Source: M55B177 sp034722275 (GTDB lineage Bacteria; Chloroflexota; Dehalococcoidia; GIF9; AB-539-J10). Taken from it: DNA of 64,000 nucleotides. The position numbers and the translations under genes were made by a program. How positions within the stretch are numbered: the stretch's first letter is position 1; every line of letters starts with the position of its first letter. Shown piece after piece: positions 42,503 through 51,377 of the stretch. The notes beneath the pieces are model-generated. The model made no database searches, was not told the origin of the DNA, and saw nothing but the letters and a program-made list of their open reading frames with translations. The stretch covers positions 1 through 64,000 of the forward strand of contig JAYENW010000001.1 in assembly GCA_034722275.1 (NCBI GenBank). Direction: 5' to 3'.

Positions 42503-43132
42503 TTATAACGCTGAAGAGAGAAAAGAGGTCACTTTAGCGGCAACAATGTCTTCGTATCTCCACCGGAAATGGTCTGCTGCCTCGACGATTTCGTATTCTT
42601 TGGGTTCGGGCAGCGTTTGGCAGAATTCAAGAAAACGAGGTTGCGTGGTGAAGTCGTCTCTGCTTCCTGAAATTAGCAGCTTATGTTTAGGACAATTTTG
42701 TAAGAAGTTGAAGTTGAACATATCAAGAGGTGGAGAAATTGCCACAAGAGCCTTTATTCGGTCATCTTCAAAAGCGATGGAGAGGCCAAAGGCGGCACCA
42801 GCGGAATAACCAACAACTGCCATCTTGCTCAGGTCTACTTCCTTAACCGAGCTTACCAAAGAAATGGCTGCGGCGACATCCTCTTGTTCACCTGTGCCCT
42901 GGCTGAACTCTCCCTCGCTTGCTCCCATGCCACGGAAGTTGAATTTAAGCGAGATGAAGGATGCCCGCGCTAGGGTGCTGAAAACGGCGTTAACCACGGT
43001 GCTGTCCATGCTGCCCCCGTAGAGAGGATGCGGATGACAGATTACCGCTGCTAGGAAGGGACAGGAACCTTGGGGAACATTCAATATCCCTTCGAGGGAA
43101 AGCTCGCCACTGCTGAACTTAACTTTTTTCAT
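42503..43132 (-). CDS. Alpha/beta hydrolase (HPHPxxGG type, COG2945-like)
   Basis: 209 aa. The family marker AVICHPHPLYGGSMDS is followed by the nucleophile elbow VVGYSAGAAFG (Ser), a DD segment, and ADHFRW with the catalytic His. Cytosolic esterase/hydrolase of unknown substrate. Stands apart from its neighbours. Confidence 0.88.
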   Translation of the reverse strand: MKKVKFSSGELSLEGILNVPQGSCPFLAAVICHPHPLYGGSMDSTVVNAVFSTLARASFISLKFNFRGMGASEGEFSQGTGEQEDVAAAISLVSSVKEVDLSKMAVVGYSAGAAFGLSIAFEDDRIKALVAISPPLDMFNFNFLQNCPKHKLLISGSRDDFTTQPRFLEFCQTLPEPKEYEIVEAADHFRWRYEDIVAAKVTSFLSSAL

Positions 43133-43429
43133 CTGCTTGTCTAATTATGGTAGGTTTGCATCTGTGAGGAAATTTGTGTCTCAAGCATTCCTTTTCCATC
43201 TTGAGTGTCAAAATCGGCTCTATAAATTGTTGAGATACTGTCGATGATTCCCAATAGTCTGTGGTAAATTACCTGAGACTACTGCTGGTAAAGTTTAGTC
43301 AGATAAGCTCTGAGAGTGCTCTGAATTGGTCGGATAGCTATCATCGCTTTTGGGTATAACACCACTGACGTATTTATCAGATTAAATTTGGTCTGGCCAT
43401 TGAATACTGTATTGAGGATGGAACCTGCT

Positions 43430-43885
43430 CTATCTTGGTATCAATTCTTCTTCTGGGATGACTTCGATTCCGTTTCTCTTCAGTAAGGCAACAGTAACGC
43501 CATCGCCATCAACCCATTTGTTGGAAAAGGTACCATTATATATTTGCCCGCAAGCGCATGATGGGCTTCTAGATTTTCCTATGAATTGACTGGCGTTAAG
43601 AAGCTTGGCAATCCTCAAAGTTTCCTCTGCTCCTCTAATGAATGCTTGTGTTACATCCTCTCCATTTATATTCTTCACCTTAAACCTGCCATCAAGAATA
43701 TCCTCACCACTGCCCCCTTGAATTTCCTGAGGTGGTCTGGGTGTCTTCAGGCCTCCCAGCTGCTCGGGACAGATAGGAATCACGATCTCGCCTTTTAGAA
43801 TTTCGATGGCCCTCTCATTCCTGTATTTATCTGTGCCATCCCAGGTACATTTAATTCCTAATAGGCAAGCACTTATAAGTTTCAT
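43430..43885 (-). CDS. DUF523 family protein (TudS-like desulfidase fold)
   Basis: 151 aa. ISACLLGIKCTWDG, ICPEQLGGLKTPRPP and SPSCACGQIY hold the conserved cysteines of DUF523. In characterised members these bind a [4Fe-4S] cluster used to remove sulfur from thiouracil. Whether this one is a desulfidase is inferred. Ten nucleotides separate it from the small zinc-ribbon gene upstream. Confidence 0.88.
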   Translation of the reverse strand: MKLISACLLGIKCTWDGTDKYRNERAIEILKGEIVIPICPEQLGGLKTPRPPQEIQGGSGEDILDGRFKVKNINGEDVTQAFIRGAEETLRIAKLLNASQFIGKSRSPSCACGQIYNGTFSNKWVDGDGVTVALLKRNGIEVIPEEELIPR

Positions 43886-43894
43886 AGAGATATT

Positions 43895-44125
43895 CTACCT
43901 CCTTGTTATTTTTCCTGAATGGATAAAGGAGCGTTGTTTCATTTTGATCCATCTCCCTTCATCAATCCCAATTAAATTGCCGCATTGACACTTAATTTCA
44001 TTTCCATCTCGAACACTATAATCCTCTACTATTCGTTCTTTCCAGCAGTGCGATAGTCGCCCTTTACCAATCTTTATATATTTAAAGACTTTGCCCTTAC
44101 ACCTGGCACACTTTATCATTATCAT
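43895..44125 (-). CDS. Small zinc-ribbon protein of unknown function
   Basis: 76 aa. CARCKGKVF near the N-terminus and KCQCGNLIG further on give two CxxC pairs, enough for one zinc ribbon. Basic C-terminus. Two ATG codons (44125, 44119) are possible starts; neither has a strong ribosome site. Co-directional with and 10 nt upstream of the DUF523 gene. Confidence 0.6.
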   Translation of the reverse strand: MIMIKCARCKGKVFKYIKIGKGRLSHCWKERIVEDYSVRDGNEIKCQCGNLIGIDEGRWIKMKQRSFIHSGKITRR

Positions 44126-44547
44126 TTTAGGTGCCGTAACGGTGAATAAGCTTTCTAACTGAATCAGATGCCAAACTGGAGCAAATCAGTTTCATCTCTC
44201 TCATCATTACCCTTATAAAGTTATCATAATCAAGGGTAATTAGTATAACATTGACCTTGAAGTGTAGATAGAGATACTCATTGCGAAAACGCTGCGTGTT
44301 CAGGTATTATGCTGTGCCAACGAATCAAAGGTAATCAACAGTCTGATTGAATTATCTAGAATAATTACATCCTTGTGGGATAACAATGCTGCTTGAGGAA
44401 AGATTCTACCAAGCTATAGACTGGTTACCTCGCTCCATATGCTGTTCTGAACCAGTAAAATGTTAATATTCATATATTATATCTCCCCGTTTGGGCATCA
44501 AGATGCTTTACAGAACTGTGAAGAAAAACATGAAGGAGGACCGTTAA
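44126..44547. other. Intergenic region
   Basis: 422 A+T-rich nt between divergent small genes. It must hold both promoters, but no convincing -35/-10 pair was found. No ORF, RNA gene or repeat recognised. Confidence 0.35.
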
Positions 44548-44811
44548 ATGGCTGAGGATTTTGGCTCCCGAGTGGTCGGGACTATTACCAAGACGAAAGG
44601 GGAATGTGCTGTAGGGCATAAGGTGGGGGATAAATTTGAGCTACATGGTCGTAGTTCTGATGGGTTATGTGGTTATTTCTATCACAATATATTCCCATAT
44701 ATCATCATGCTGCAATGCGGTGGAACCTGGCCTGGTAAAGATGGGCTTCCTGAATTCGATTGTCCCGACGTGGCTAATGCCGTAACCATAAGACTTCAGC
44801 GAGTGCAGTAA
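44548..44811 (+). CDS. TIGR04076 family small protein
   Basis: 87 aa, GAAGGAGG 7-8 nt before the ATG. VVGTITKTKGECAVGHKVGDKFEL, GLCGYFYHNIFPYIIMLQCGGTWPG and DCPDVANAVTIRLQRV match the TIGR04076 family: four conserved Cys, about 90 aa, common in anaerobes. Function unknown. Confidence 0.85.
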   Translation: MAEDFGSRVVGTITKTKGECAVGHKVGDKFELHGRSSDGLCGYFYHNIFPYIIMLQCGGTWPGKDGLPEFDCPDVANAVTIRLQRVQ

Positions 44812-45006
44812 AGGCAGCCAGTGTAGCGGACCATTTAAGTAGACGTTCATCTCCAATTTGTCCGGTGGTTTCTCTATATCCTGGCCCCCAGTGCTTCCTC
44901 AACGGTGCTGTTTTTAGCAAGGTCTACTATAAGGTTGTTGAATAAGAGCTATCCTGTGATGCTCTTCCTGTAAGCTTATTTTCTCTTACTTAGGGGAATA
45001 TTGATC

Positions 45007-45987
45007 TCAGGTATGAAATTCAATAATGTCCCTGTCTTGAAGTACATGCCTTTTGCCCACTCTTTGTCCCTCGTATTTACCCGAGCCCCAGATAACGGCG
45101 TACTTCAGCTTGGCGCGAATGTCTTTGTGGATGTCCTCGGCGGCCTCTTCTACAGTGCTGTCTTTCTTCAGTATCATGGGGTCGCTCAGGTCAACTTTGC
45201 TTCCGGGACTTTTGGTGTAAACCCGAATGATGTCCAAGAGTTCAAAAATTGTCTTTTTAAGCTCTTCCAGCCTGTTGCCTTCTTTGGCTGAAATGGAAAT
45301 CGTGGGAAATATAGTAGCATACTGGTAATGCAATATATCCCAATTATTATTTGAACCTTCAAGGTCATCCTTGTTCCCCACGATGAGCATTTTCTTGGGG
45401 TAGTTTCCTGGCGTTATCTCTCCTATGTCTTTTCGCAATGGCTCTATCCTCGCCTCTCCAAGTTCTCGCAGTGTACTTTCTAACTGGCTCAGTGGCTCCC
45501 AAGACAAATCTATTACGATGGCAATAAGATCAGCACCTCTCAATGTGTTGGACAGCAGGATTCGCATTTCTTTGTATCCTATGGGAGGTGTGTCTACTAA
45601 TTGAATCTGGATGTCCTCAAACCTCATCATCCCGGGCAGGGGAGTTTTAGTAGTGAAAGGGTAGGCAGCTATTGTGGTGAGCGCCTCAGTCAATGCTACC
45701 AATATCTGTGATTTGCCGCTGCTGGGAGGGCCTATTAACATTACCTGCCCGGCGCCTTCCCTTTTGATGTAGAATCCTGCCCTTCTGGCTGTGGCATATT
45801 TCCTTTCCGCCTCTTGTGAAAATTTGGCAATCTTCCGTCTCAGTCCAGCGTGGAGCTTGTCAGTGCCTTTGTGTCTGGGCATAATGGCGAGCATGGCTTC
45901 CAGCGCCCTGATTTTCTCCTCGGGGTCCTTAGCTGTACGATAGCGTTTTTCAGCTTCGAAATACTGCGGCGGCAAATTTGCTGGCAT
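45007..45987 (-). CDS. DRG/Obg-like GTPase with C-terminal TGS domain
   Basis: 326 aa. A basic helical N-terminus (residues 1-75) is followed by G1 MLIGPPSSGKSQIL, G3 LVDTPPIGYKEMR, G4 IVGNKDD and G5 ISAKEG, then a TGS domain from about residue 255 (VYTKSPGSKVDLSDPMILKKDSTVEEAAEDIHKDI... GQRVGKRHVLQDRDIIEFHT). The architecture is that of archaeal/eukaryotic DRG proteins rather than bacterial Obg. G3 reads DTPP where DxPG is usual. Probably ribosome-associated, by family inference. Confidence 0.88.
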   Translation of the reverse strand: MPANLPPQYFEAEKRYRTAKDPEEKIRALEAMLAIMPRHKGTDKLHAGLRRKIAKFSQEAERKYATARRAGFYIKREGAGQVMLIGPPSSGKSQILVALTEALTTIAAYPFTTKTPLPGMMRFEDIQIQLVDTPPIGYKEMRILLSNTLRGADLIAIVIDLSWEPLSQLESTLRELGEARIEPLRKDIGEITPGNYPKKMLIVGNKDDLEGSNNNWDILHYQYATIFPTISISAKEGNRLEELKKTIFELLDIIRVYTKSPGSKVDLSDPMILKKDSTVEEAAEDIHKDIRAKLKYAVIWGSGKYEGQRVGKRHVLQDRDIIEFHT

Positions 45988-46145
45988 ATATTCATTTTAA
46001 CACTATGCCCTTGAATGAATCTTTGCTATTATGGAAAGGGTTGGCGGGAATTTTGAGAAAGACAAAAATTAAGCAGACTGAATTTTCTAAAGCCAAGTGA
46101 CTCCATCCCTGAGAATCCCTCTGGTTTCGGTAAGATAGCGGTAGA

Positions 46146-47426
46146 ATGAATCCAATACGAGCTACTGATGATGCATGCAAGGAGCCATTTCAGTTTTTTC
46201 ATTATGGTTGGGTTATTGTCATCGGCGGTTTTCTTTGCCAGGCGTGCTTTGGTGTCAGTCGGCATTTATACCCCTATGTTCTCCCTACCATGGAAGTTGA
46301 ACTGAATCTGCTTCATGAGCAATCGGGGAGTATTGCCTCTGCTTATTTCATTGGCTACGCCATTATGACCTTTGTCTGGGGAATTCTTACGGATAGGATT
46401 GGGTCGCGAAGATGCATGCTGATGGGGCAGTGCGTTCTCCTTGCTGGTCTAACAGGCATGGGCTTTATAGCAACGCTCATACTCGCCTCTTTGTGTTACT
46501 TTCTCTGTGGTGCCGGTGCCGCTGGATTATTCGTGCCCTTGGCTCCCCTTATCTCACGATGGTTTGGGAAGAAGCGGAGAGGCACTGCACTGGGTATCGC
46601 TATGGCTGGAACCGGCCTAGTAACCTTGGTGCTGAGTTTCATCATCCCGGGGTTGTTGGCCAGTTATTCATGGAGATGGTCTTGGTGGATTGGTGCTGTC
46701 TTTGTTCTCGCCATGGTCATCATATGTTGGTTTTTATTGGTGGATAGTCCTGGAGAAAAACACTTGACTCCCATGGGAATAGATAAAGGAATCCCAGCAG
46801 GACAGGATGTGATGGGAAACTACCAGCAGACAAAGCCCAGAGTGAGCATGAAGCGTATTTTGAAGCGAGGAGTGCTGTGGAACTTGGCTGGAATTTACTT
46901 TACGCGTGCCATTGGCTATACAATTTTCATGACGTTTGCTGTGCGCTATCTGGAAGAGATTGGGTGGCAAGAAGAACTGGCAGCGGCTGTTTTCGGCGTA
47001 TGGGGAGCGTTACAAATACCTTCTCCGGTAGTCTGGGGTGTTATCGCCGATCATCTACCTAAGAAATATGCCTTTGCTATAGCATTGGCGCTGGATGCGG
47101 GAGGCGTGTTTATTTTCCTCTCTGGCAGCGCGGTGGGCTGCTATTTGGGAGCAGCTATTATTGGATTTGCCGATGTTGGCGTTCCCACGATAATGGCAGC
47201 ATCCATGGCGGATTATTTCGAGCCGGCAATCATCGGCACTGCCTTAGGATTTGTAACCCTCATATTTGGAATCGGGTGTATAGTGGCTCCTAGCATAGGG
47301 GGATATCTGGGAGATATGACAGGAACGCTACACACTGCTATCATGTTAAGTTTGGGAGCGATTAGCGCCGCACTTATTCTTGCGCTGCTGTTGAAGAAAC
47401 CATCCACGAAGCCTCTATCTCACTGA
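46146..47426 (+). CDS. MFS transporter, monocarboxylate/OFA-like
   Basis: 426 aa, about 12 hydrophobic segments. FHYGWVIVIGGFLCQACFGVSRH and GILTDRIGSRRCMLMGQ are typical of the monocarboxylate/oxalate-formate branch. The cytoplasmic loop spans about residues 205-235. It converges on hyuB with a 36-nt gap and could import the substrate of HyuAB, but it is on the opposite strand. The start has no clear ribosome site, so the N-terminus is tentative. Confidence 0.88.
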   Translation: MNPIRATDDACKEPFQFFHYGWVIVIGGFLCQACFGVSRHLYPYVLPTMEVELNLLHEQSGSIASAYFIGYAIMTFVWGILTDRIGSRRCMLMGQCVLLAGLTGMGFIATLILASLCYFLCGAGAAGLFVPLAPLISRWFGKKRRGTALGIAMAGTGLVTLVLSFIIPGLLASYSWRWSWWIGAVFVLAMVIICWFLLVDSPGEKHLTPMGIDKGIPAGQDVMGNYQQTKPRVSMKRILKRGVLWNLAGIYFTRAIGYTIFMTFAVRYLEEIGWQEELAAAVFGVWGALQIPSPVVWGVIADHLPKKYAFAIALALDAGGVFIFLSGSAVGCYLGAAIIGFADVGVPTIMAASMADYFEPAIIGTALGFVTLIFGIGCIVAPSIGGYLGDMTGTLHTAIMLSLGAISAALILALLLKKPSTKPLSH

Positions 47427-47462
47427 GAGCTGGCACTGAATCAGTTTGATAGCAAGACTATT

Positions 47463-49187
47463 TCAAGACTTCTTCAGGGAGTTGCGCAATTTCTCAGTAG
47501 CTGCGGCATCCACTTTCATGGTCTTGGGGTTGATGATGACACCATAGTCCTCTTTGGCTTTTTCAAGAGTCACATATTCACTGATAACATCGCTCTCCAC
47601 GAATTCTGGCTCGCGCTCCAGAGGGTCTCCGTATCCTCCACCGCCGGCGGCATCAATGGTCACTACATCACCCGGTCCAAACTGTGTTAATCCATAGGGA
47701 TCGCCAGGTTTATCATTCACCATGAAATGCCCTTTCATACTTGGTTTGCCGCCGAATAGACCTTCGGCGGGATAGCGATATCTTCCTGCCTGGATTCCCA
47801 GATTGACCGGCGGAGTGGGAGCATATTCATCGTCCGGTGCTCTGAATACGACTCGCCTTCCCAATCCTCCCTTCATCTTGCCTGCACCTCCTGAATCAGG
47901 AATGAGCTCTCTCCTTTCTACAATTAACGGAGTGTCACTTTCAAAGATTTCCACTGGTGTGTTAGCGCCATTGGCTGGGAAGATGACATCATAATAGCCA
48001 TCATACTTGTGGCTGGCACCCAAACCGCCACCTCTGATTATCACGCAATGCCAGGGGTTTCCATCATGACGCTTGCCATAAAAAACGTTCATAGCTGCTG
48101 GTGTACCACCGCTGCCCGCTATAACTTGGTTTGGCACCGCTGGAGACAATGCTCGATAAATCATCTCAGTCATGAAATGTCCTATTTGCATTCGAGCAGC
48201 AACAGCAGCGGGGAACTTGCAATTGACCACGGTCCCCTCAGGGGCCTTCAAGGTTATCGGTCGTGCCGCGCCATCATTGTTGGGCAACTCCGGGTCAAAG
48301 ATACTCTTCATAGCCATAAAGACATAGGCATAGGTGAAGTTGTAAACTACATTACCTCCCCAATCCACCTGAGGTGACGATCCAGCGAGGTCAACTATGA
48401 TATCGCTTCCTTTCACCTCCACGGCCATTTTGATGTGTATATCTTCTTTTCCTTCGGGTTGTTCAATAATTCCCTCGTAAGGGTAAACGCCATCAGGTAC
48501 TTTGGCAATGGAGTCCCTTATGCTTTTTTCCGTGCGCCCGATAATTTCATCGGCCAGGTCATCCAGGGTATCTAGTCCAGTATCTTCCAGCATCTCCGCT
48601 ATCTTCTGTGCGCACACATGATTGGCTGCGATTTGCGAGCGAATATCACCGATGACCTCATCTGGCGTGCGAACGTTCCAGCGGATCATTTCAAAAACGG
48701 CTTCATTCGGGATGCCGCCGTCATAAAGTTTTACCAACGGAATAAACAAGCCATCTTCAAAGACATCATGATTGTCGGATGCTACTCGTCCACCTATATC
48801 TGAGTGGTGGAAGACACACGCTGTAAAAGCTACTACCTTATCCTTATAGAAAATTGGGCTCATTACACAGACGTCGTTGAGATGACCGGCAAGAAGCCAG
48901 GGATCGTTGGTGATGAAAATATCACCTGGCTTGTAACTTTCCAGGGGGAACTTACTAACGATATTCTTGATTCCTATTGCCATCGCCCCAGATTGCCCTG
49001 GTGTGGCAAGTGTTCCCTGGGCTAATTCTCGTCCTTTTTCATCGGTGAACATGCAGGTGTAATCGTGGGCATCACGCGTTAGGCTGGAAAATGCCGTCCG
49101 AGCTACAGACGCGTCAGACTCATCCACGATGGAAATTAATCTGCGCCAGAGGATCTCCAGTGTTATAGGGTCAAATTTCTGCGTCAT
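47463..49187 (-). CDS. hyuB: Hydantoinase B/oxoprolinase family subunit
   Basis: 574 aa. FDPITLEILWRRLISIVDESDASVARTAFSSLTRDAHDYTCMFTDEKGRELAQ, DIFITNDPWLLAGHLNDVCVMSPIF, DGAARPITLKAPEGTVVNCKFPAAVAAR and DAAGGGGYGDPLER are family signatures. With HyuA it forms an ATP-dependent enzyme; relatives open hydantoins, 5-oxoproline or caprolactam, or carboxylate acetone/acetophenone. No third subunit (acetone carboxylase gamma) is present. Two nucleotides after hyuA. Confidence 0.93.
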   Translation of the reverse strand: MTQKFDPITLEILWRRLISIVDESDASVARTAFSSLTRDAHDYTCMFTDEKGRELAQGTLATPGQSGAMAIGIKNIVSKFPLESYKPGDIFITNDPWLLAGHLNDVCVMSPIFYKDKVVAFTACVFHHSDIGGRVASDNHDVFEDGLFIPLVKLYDGGIPNEAVFEMIRWNVRTPDEVIGDIRSQIAANHVCAQKIAEMLEDTGLDTLDDLADEIIGRTEKSIRDSIAKVPDGVYPYEGIIEQPEGKEDIHIKMAVEVKGSDIIVDLAGSSPQVDWGGNVVYNFTYAYVFMAMKSIFDPELPNNDGAARPITLKAPEGTVVNCKFPAAVAARMQIGHFMTEMIYRALSPAVPNQVIAGSGGTPAAMNVFYGKRHDGNPWHCVIIRGGGLGASHKYDGYYDVIFPANGANTPVEIFESDTPLIVERRELIPDSGGAGKMKGGLGRRVVFRAPDDEYAPTPPVNLGIQAGRYRYPAEGLFGGKPSMKGHFMVNDKPGDPYGLTQFGPGDVVTIDAAGGGGYGDPLEREPEFVESDVISEYVTLEKAKEDYGVIINPKTMKVDAAATEKLRNSLKKS

Positions 49188-49189
49188 AT

Positions 49190-51283
49190 TTATACCTCCT
49201 TGAAGCTAATCCATACAAATCCATATTCGTCTACAGAAATAGAAGTATCTTCCCCGGCGATGACAGTTGATTCTCTTTCCTCGATAATAGCGGGGCCTTC
49301 GAATGTTGCTCCCGGGAAGAGGCTATAACGGTCGTACACAGTATAAGGGATATAGTCTTTGGCAAGTGGTGAATAAGCCGAACGCTGCCCTTTAATTGTA
49401 TCGTTGAGAGAGGCTGCTTTCTTTGCGATTTTGGGTAATTGCAGGAGGCGACGCGGGAGGCTAACCCTTACTCTAAAGCTTACAAATTCCACCTGGGACT
49501 CGGGATAGGTTCTTCCGTACAGGTTCTTATATACCTCGTCAAAGCGATTGCGTACCTCTTCCCTTGTTATCTGGGAGAAGTCTTTTCTGGGAATGGAGAC
49601 GCTGGTTTCCGAGCCTTGCCCTATGAAGCGCAGATCCAGCGACCTTTCGTATACAATATTTTCCTGGCCTCCAGTCCTTTCCAGAGTTCTGGCACCATCT
49701 GCTTCTATTTCCTGGAATATTTTCTCGATTTCAGACAAGTCTGCATCTTCAAGACTGACCTTATGGCTTCTCACTAAATCGAAAGCTCTGGGAGCGGTGA
49801 AGAAACCCAGGGCTGACCCCACACCAGCTATAGGTGGAACGAGAATCTTAGGGGCTCCCAGCTTCTTGGTTAATCCATAGGCGTGAACCGGGCCGGCTCC
49901 GCCAAAAGCGGCAATAGTGACGATCTTTGGGTTCCCTCCTTTTTCGGCGATGTGCGTCTTGGCTGCTGCAGCCATCGTCTCGTTGATGACGTCATGAATA
50001 CCCCAGGCAGCCTGTGTGAGCGATACATCCAAGGGTTTGGCGATCTGTTCCTCGATGCCCTGCCTGGCTCCCTCCTTATCGAGCTTCATCTCTCCACCCA
50101 GGAAGTAGTTTTCATCCAGGTAGCCCAATATCAGGTCAGCATCAGTCACTCCAGGGCCTGTGCCGCCTCTGGCATAACAAATGGGGCCGGGGTCAGCTCC
50201 AGAGCTTTCCGGGCCTACCTGCAGGGTTCCCATTTTGCTTATTTTGGCGATGCTGCCACCGCCAGCTCCAATCTCCATCAAGTCAACCACTGGCACCTGT
50301 ATAGTGAGCCCACTTCCCTTCATAAACCTTTGCACACGGCCTACCTCAAAAGTTGGCACCACTCCAGCTACTCCTTTTTGAATCAGACAGGATTTGGCTG
50401 TGGTTCCTCCCATGTCAAAGCAGAAGATGTCTTTAATGTTGAACATTTTGCCATAGTACTGACCGGCAATAACTGCTGCTGTTGGCCCGGATTCAATAAC
50501 TCTTACCGGGAACTCTTCAGCAGTCTCGGCTGAGGTAATTCCACCGCTAGCAAGCATAATAAAAAGCTTGCCTGTGGACCCCAGTGACTTTAGGCGATCA
50601 TCTAGCTTGGCCAAATATTTTCCCGTTAATGGTTTAACATAGGCATTGGTCGCTGTCGTGCTCGTTCTTTCGTATTCCCTTATCTGGGGCAGGACTTCAT
50701 AAGAGATTGAAATGGACATGTCGGGTGCTTCTTTTAAGGTGATGTCCTTAAGCATAAGTTCATGAACAGGGTTCTCATAGGAATTTAAGAGGCAAACTGC
50801 TATCGAGTTAACCCCCATATCAATTAATTTATGTACGATCTCTTTTGCTTCTTCTGGGTTCAATGGCTTCAGGACCGTGCCATCGCTGCGAAGTCTTTCA
50901 TTTACTTCCAGGCGAAGTGGTCTCGGGATAAGTGGTACCGGGTACTCGGAAAAAATGTCATAAGGAGCATATCGTATTTCCCGTCCCAATTCCAGGATAT
51001 CTCTAAATCCTTTGGTGGTAATTAAACCTGCTTTGGCCCCTTTCCTTTCGATGATGGCATTGATCACCAGAGTAGTGCCGTGTATCACTTCATCTAATTC
51101 CTCAACGAAGCCAGGGGTCTTCTTGGTTAATGCCACGACTCCTTCTTCCACGGCATCTGAGGGGTCTTTGGGAGTGGTTAAACACTTATGGATTTTTATT
51201 TCCCCGGTTTTATCATTTAGCAAGACGAAATCGGTGAAAGTGCCTCCAATGTCACACCCAAGCCGATAAATTTTATCAGACAT
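49190..51283 (-). CDS. hyuA: Hydantoinase A/oxoprolinase family subunit
   Basis: 697 aa. RLGCDIGGTFTDFVLLNDKTGEIKIHKCLTTPKDPSDAVEEG is the ATP-binding start of this actin-like kinase family. EVIHGTTLVINAIIERKGAKAGLITTKGFRD, FDMGGTTAKSCLIQ, GAGGGSIAKIS and GGAGPVHAYGLTKKLGAPKI follow. GAGG precedes the ATG. Substrate unknown. Confidence 0.94.
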   Translation of the reverse strand: MSDKIYRLGCDIGGTFTDFVLLNDKTGEIKIHKCLTTPKDPSDAVEEGVVALTKKTPGFVEELDEVIHGTTLVINAIIERKGAKAGLITTKGFRDILELGREIRYAPYDIFSEYPVPLIPRPLRLEVNERLRSDGTVLKPLNPEEAKEIVHKLIDMGVNSIAVCLLNSYENPVHELMLKDITLKEAPDMSISISYEVLPQIREYERTSTTATNAYVKPLTGKYLAKLDDRLKSLGSTGKLFIMLASGGITSAETAEEFPVRVIESGPTAAVIAGQYYGKMFNIKDIFCFDMGGTTAKSCLIQKGVAGVVPTFEVGRVQRFMKGSGLTIQVPVVDLMEIGAGGGSIAKISKMGTLQVGPESSGADPGPICYARGGTGPGVTDADLILGYLDENYFLGGEMKLDKEGARQGIEEQIAKPLDVSLTQAAWGIHDVINETMAAAAKTHIAEKGGNPKIVTIAAFGGAGPVHAYGLTKKLGAPKILVPPIAGVGSALGFFTAPRAFDLVRSHKVSLEDADLSEIEKIFQEIEADGARTLERTGGQENIVYERSLDLRFIGQGSETSVSIPRKDFSQITREEVRNRFDEVYKNLYGRTYPESQVEFVSFRVRVSLPRRLLQLPKIAKKAASLNDTIKGQRSAYSPLAKDYIPYTVYDRYSLFPGATFEGPAIIEERESTVIAGEDTSISVDEYGFVWISFKEV

Positions 51284-51324
51284 ATTCGCCTCCTGTTGTT
51301 ATTGTTTTTTTAGCAAAGGTAGTA

Positions 51325-51354
51325 AGTTTACGAATTTTGCCAGGTCTTTGTCAA
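51325..51354 (-). promoter_or_regulatory. Promoter for hyuAB
   Basis: TTGACA (51354-51349), 18 nt, TAAACT (51330-51325), about 40 nt before the hyuA start. It separates hyuAB from the radical SAM gene upstream. Confidence 0.65.
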
Positions 51355-51377
51355 ACACTCTGCGTTCCTCTTCTAGC

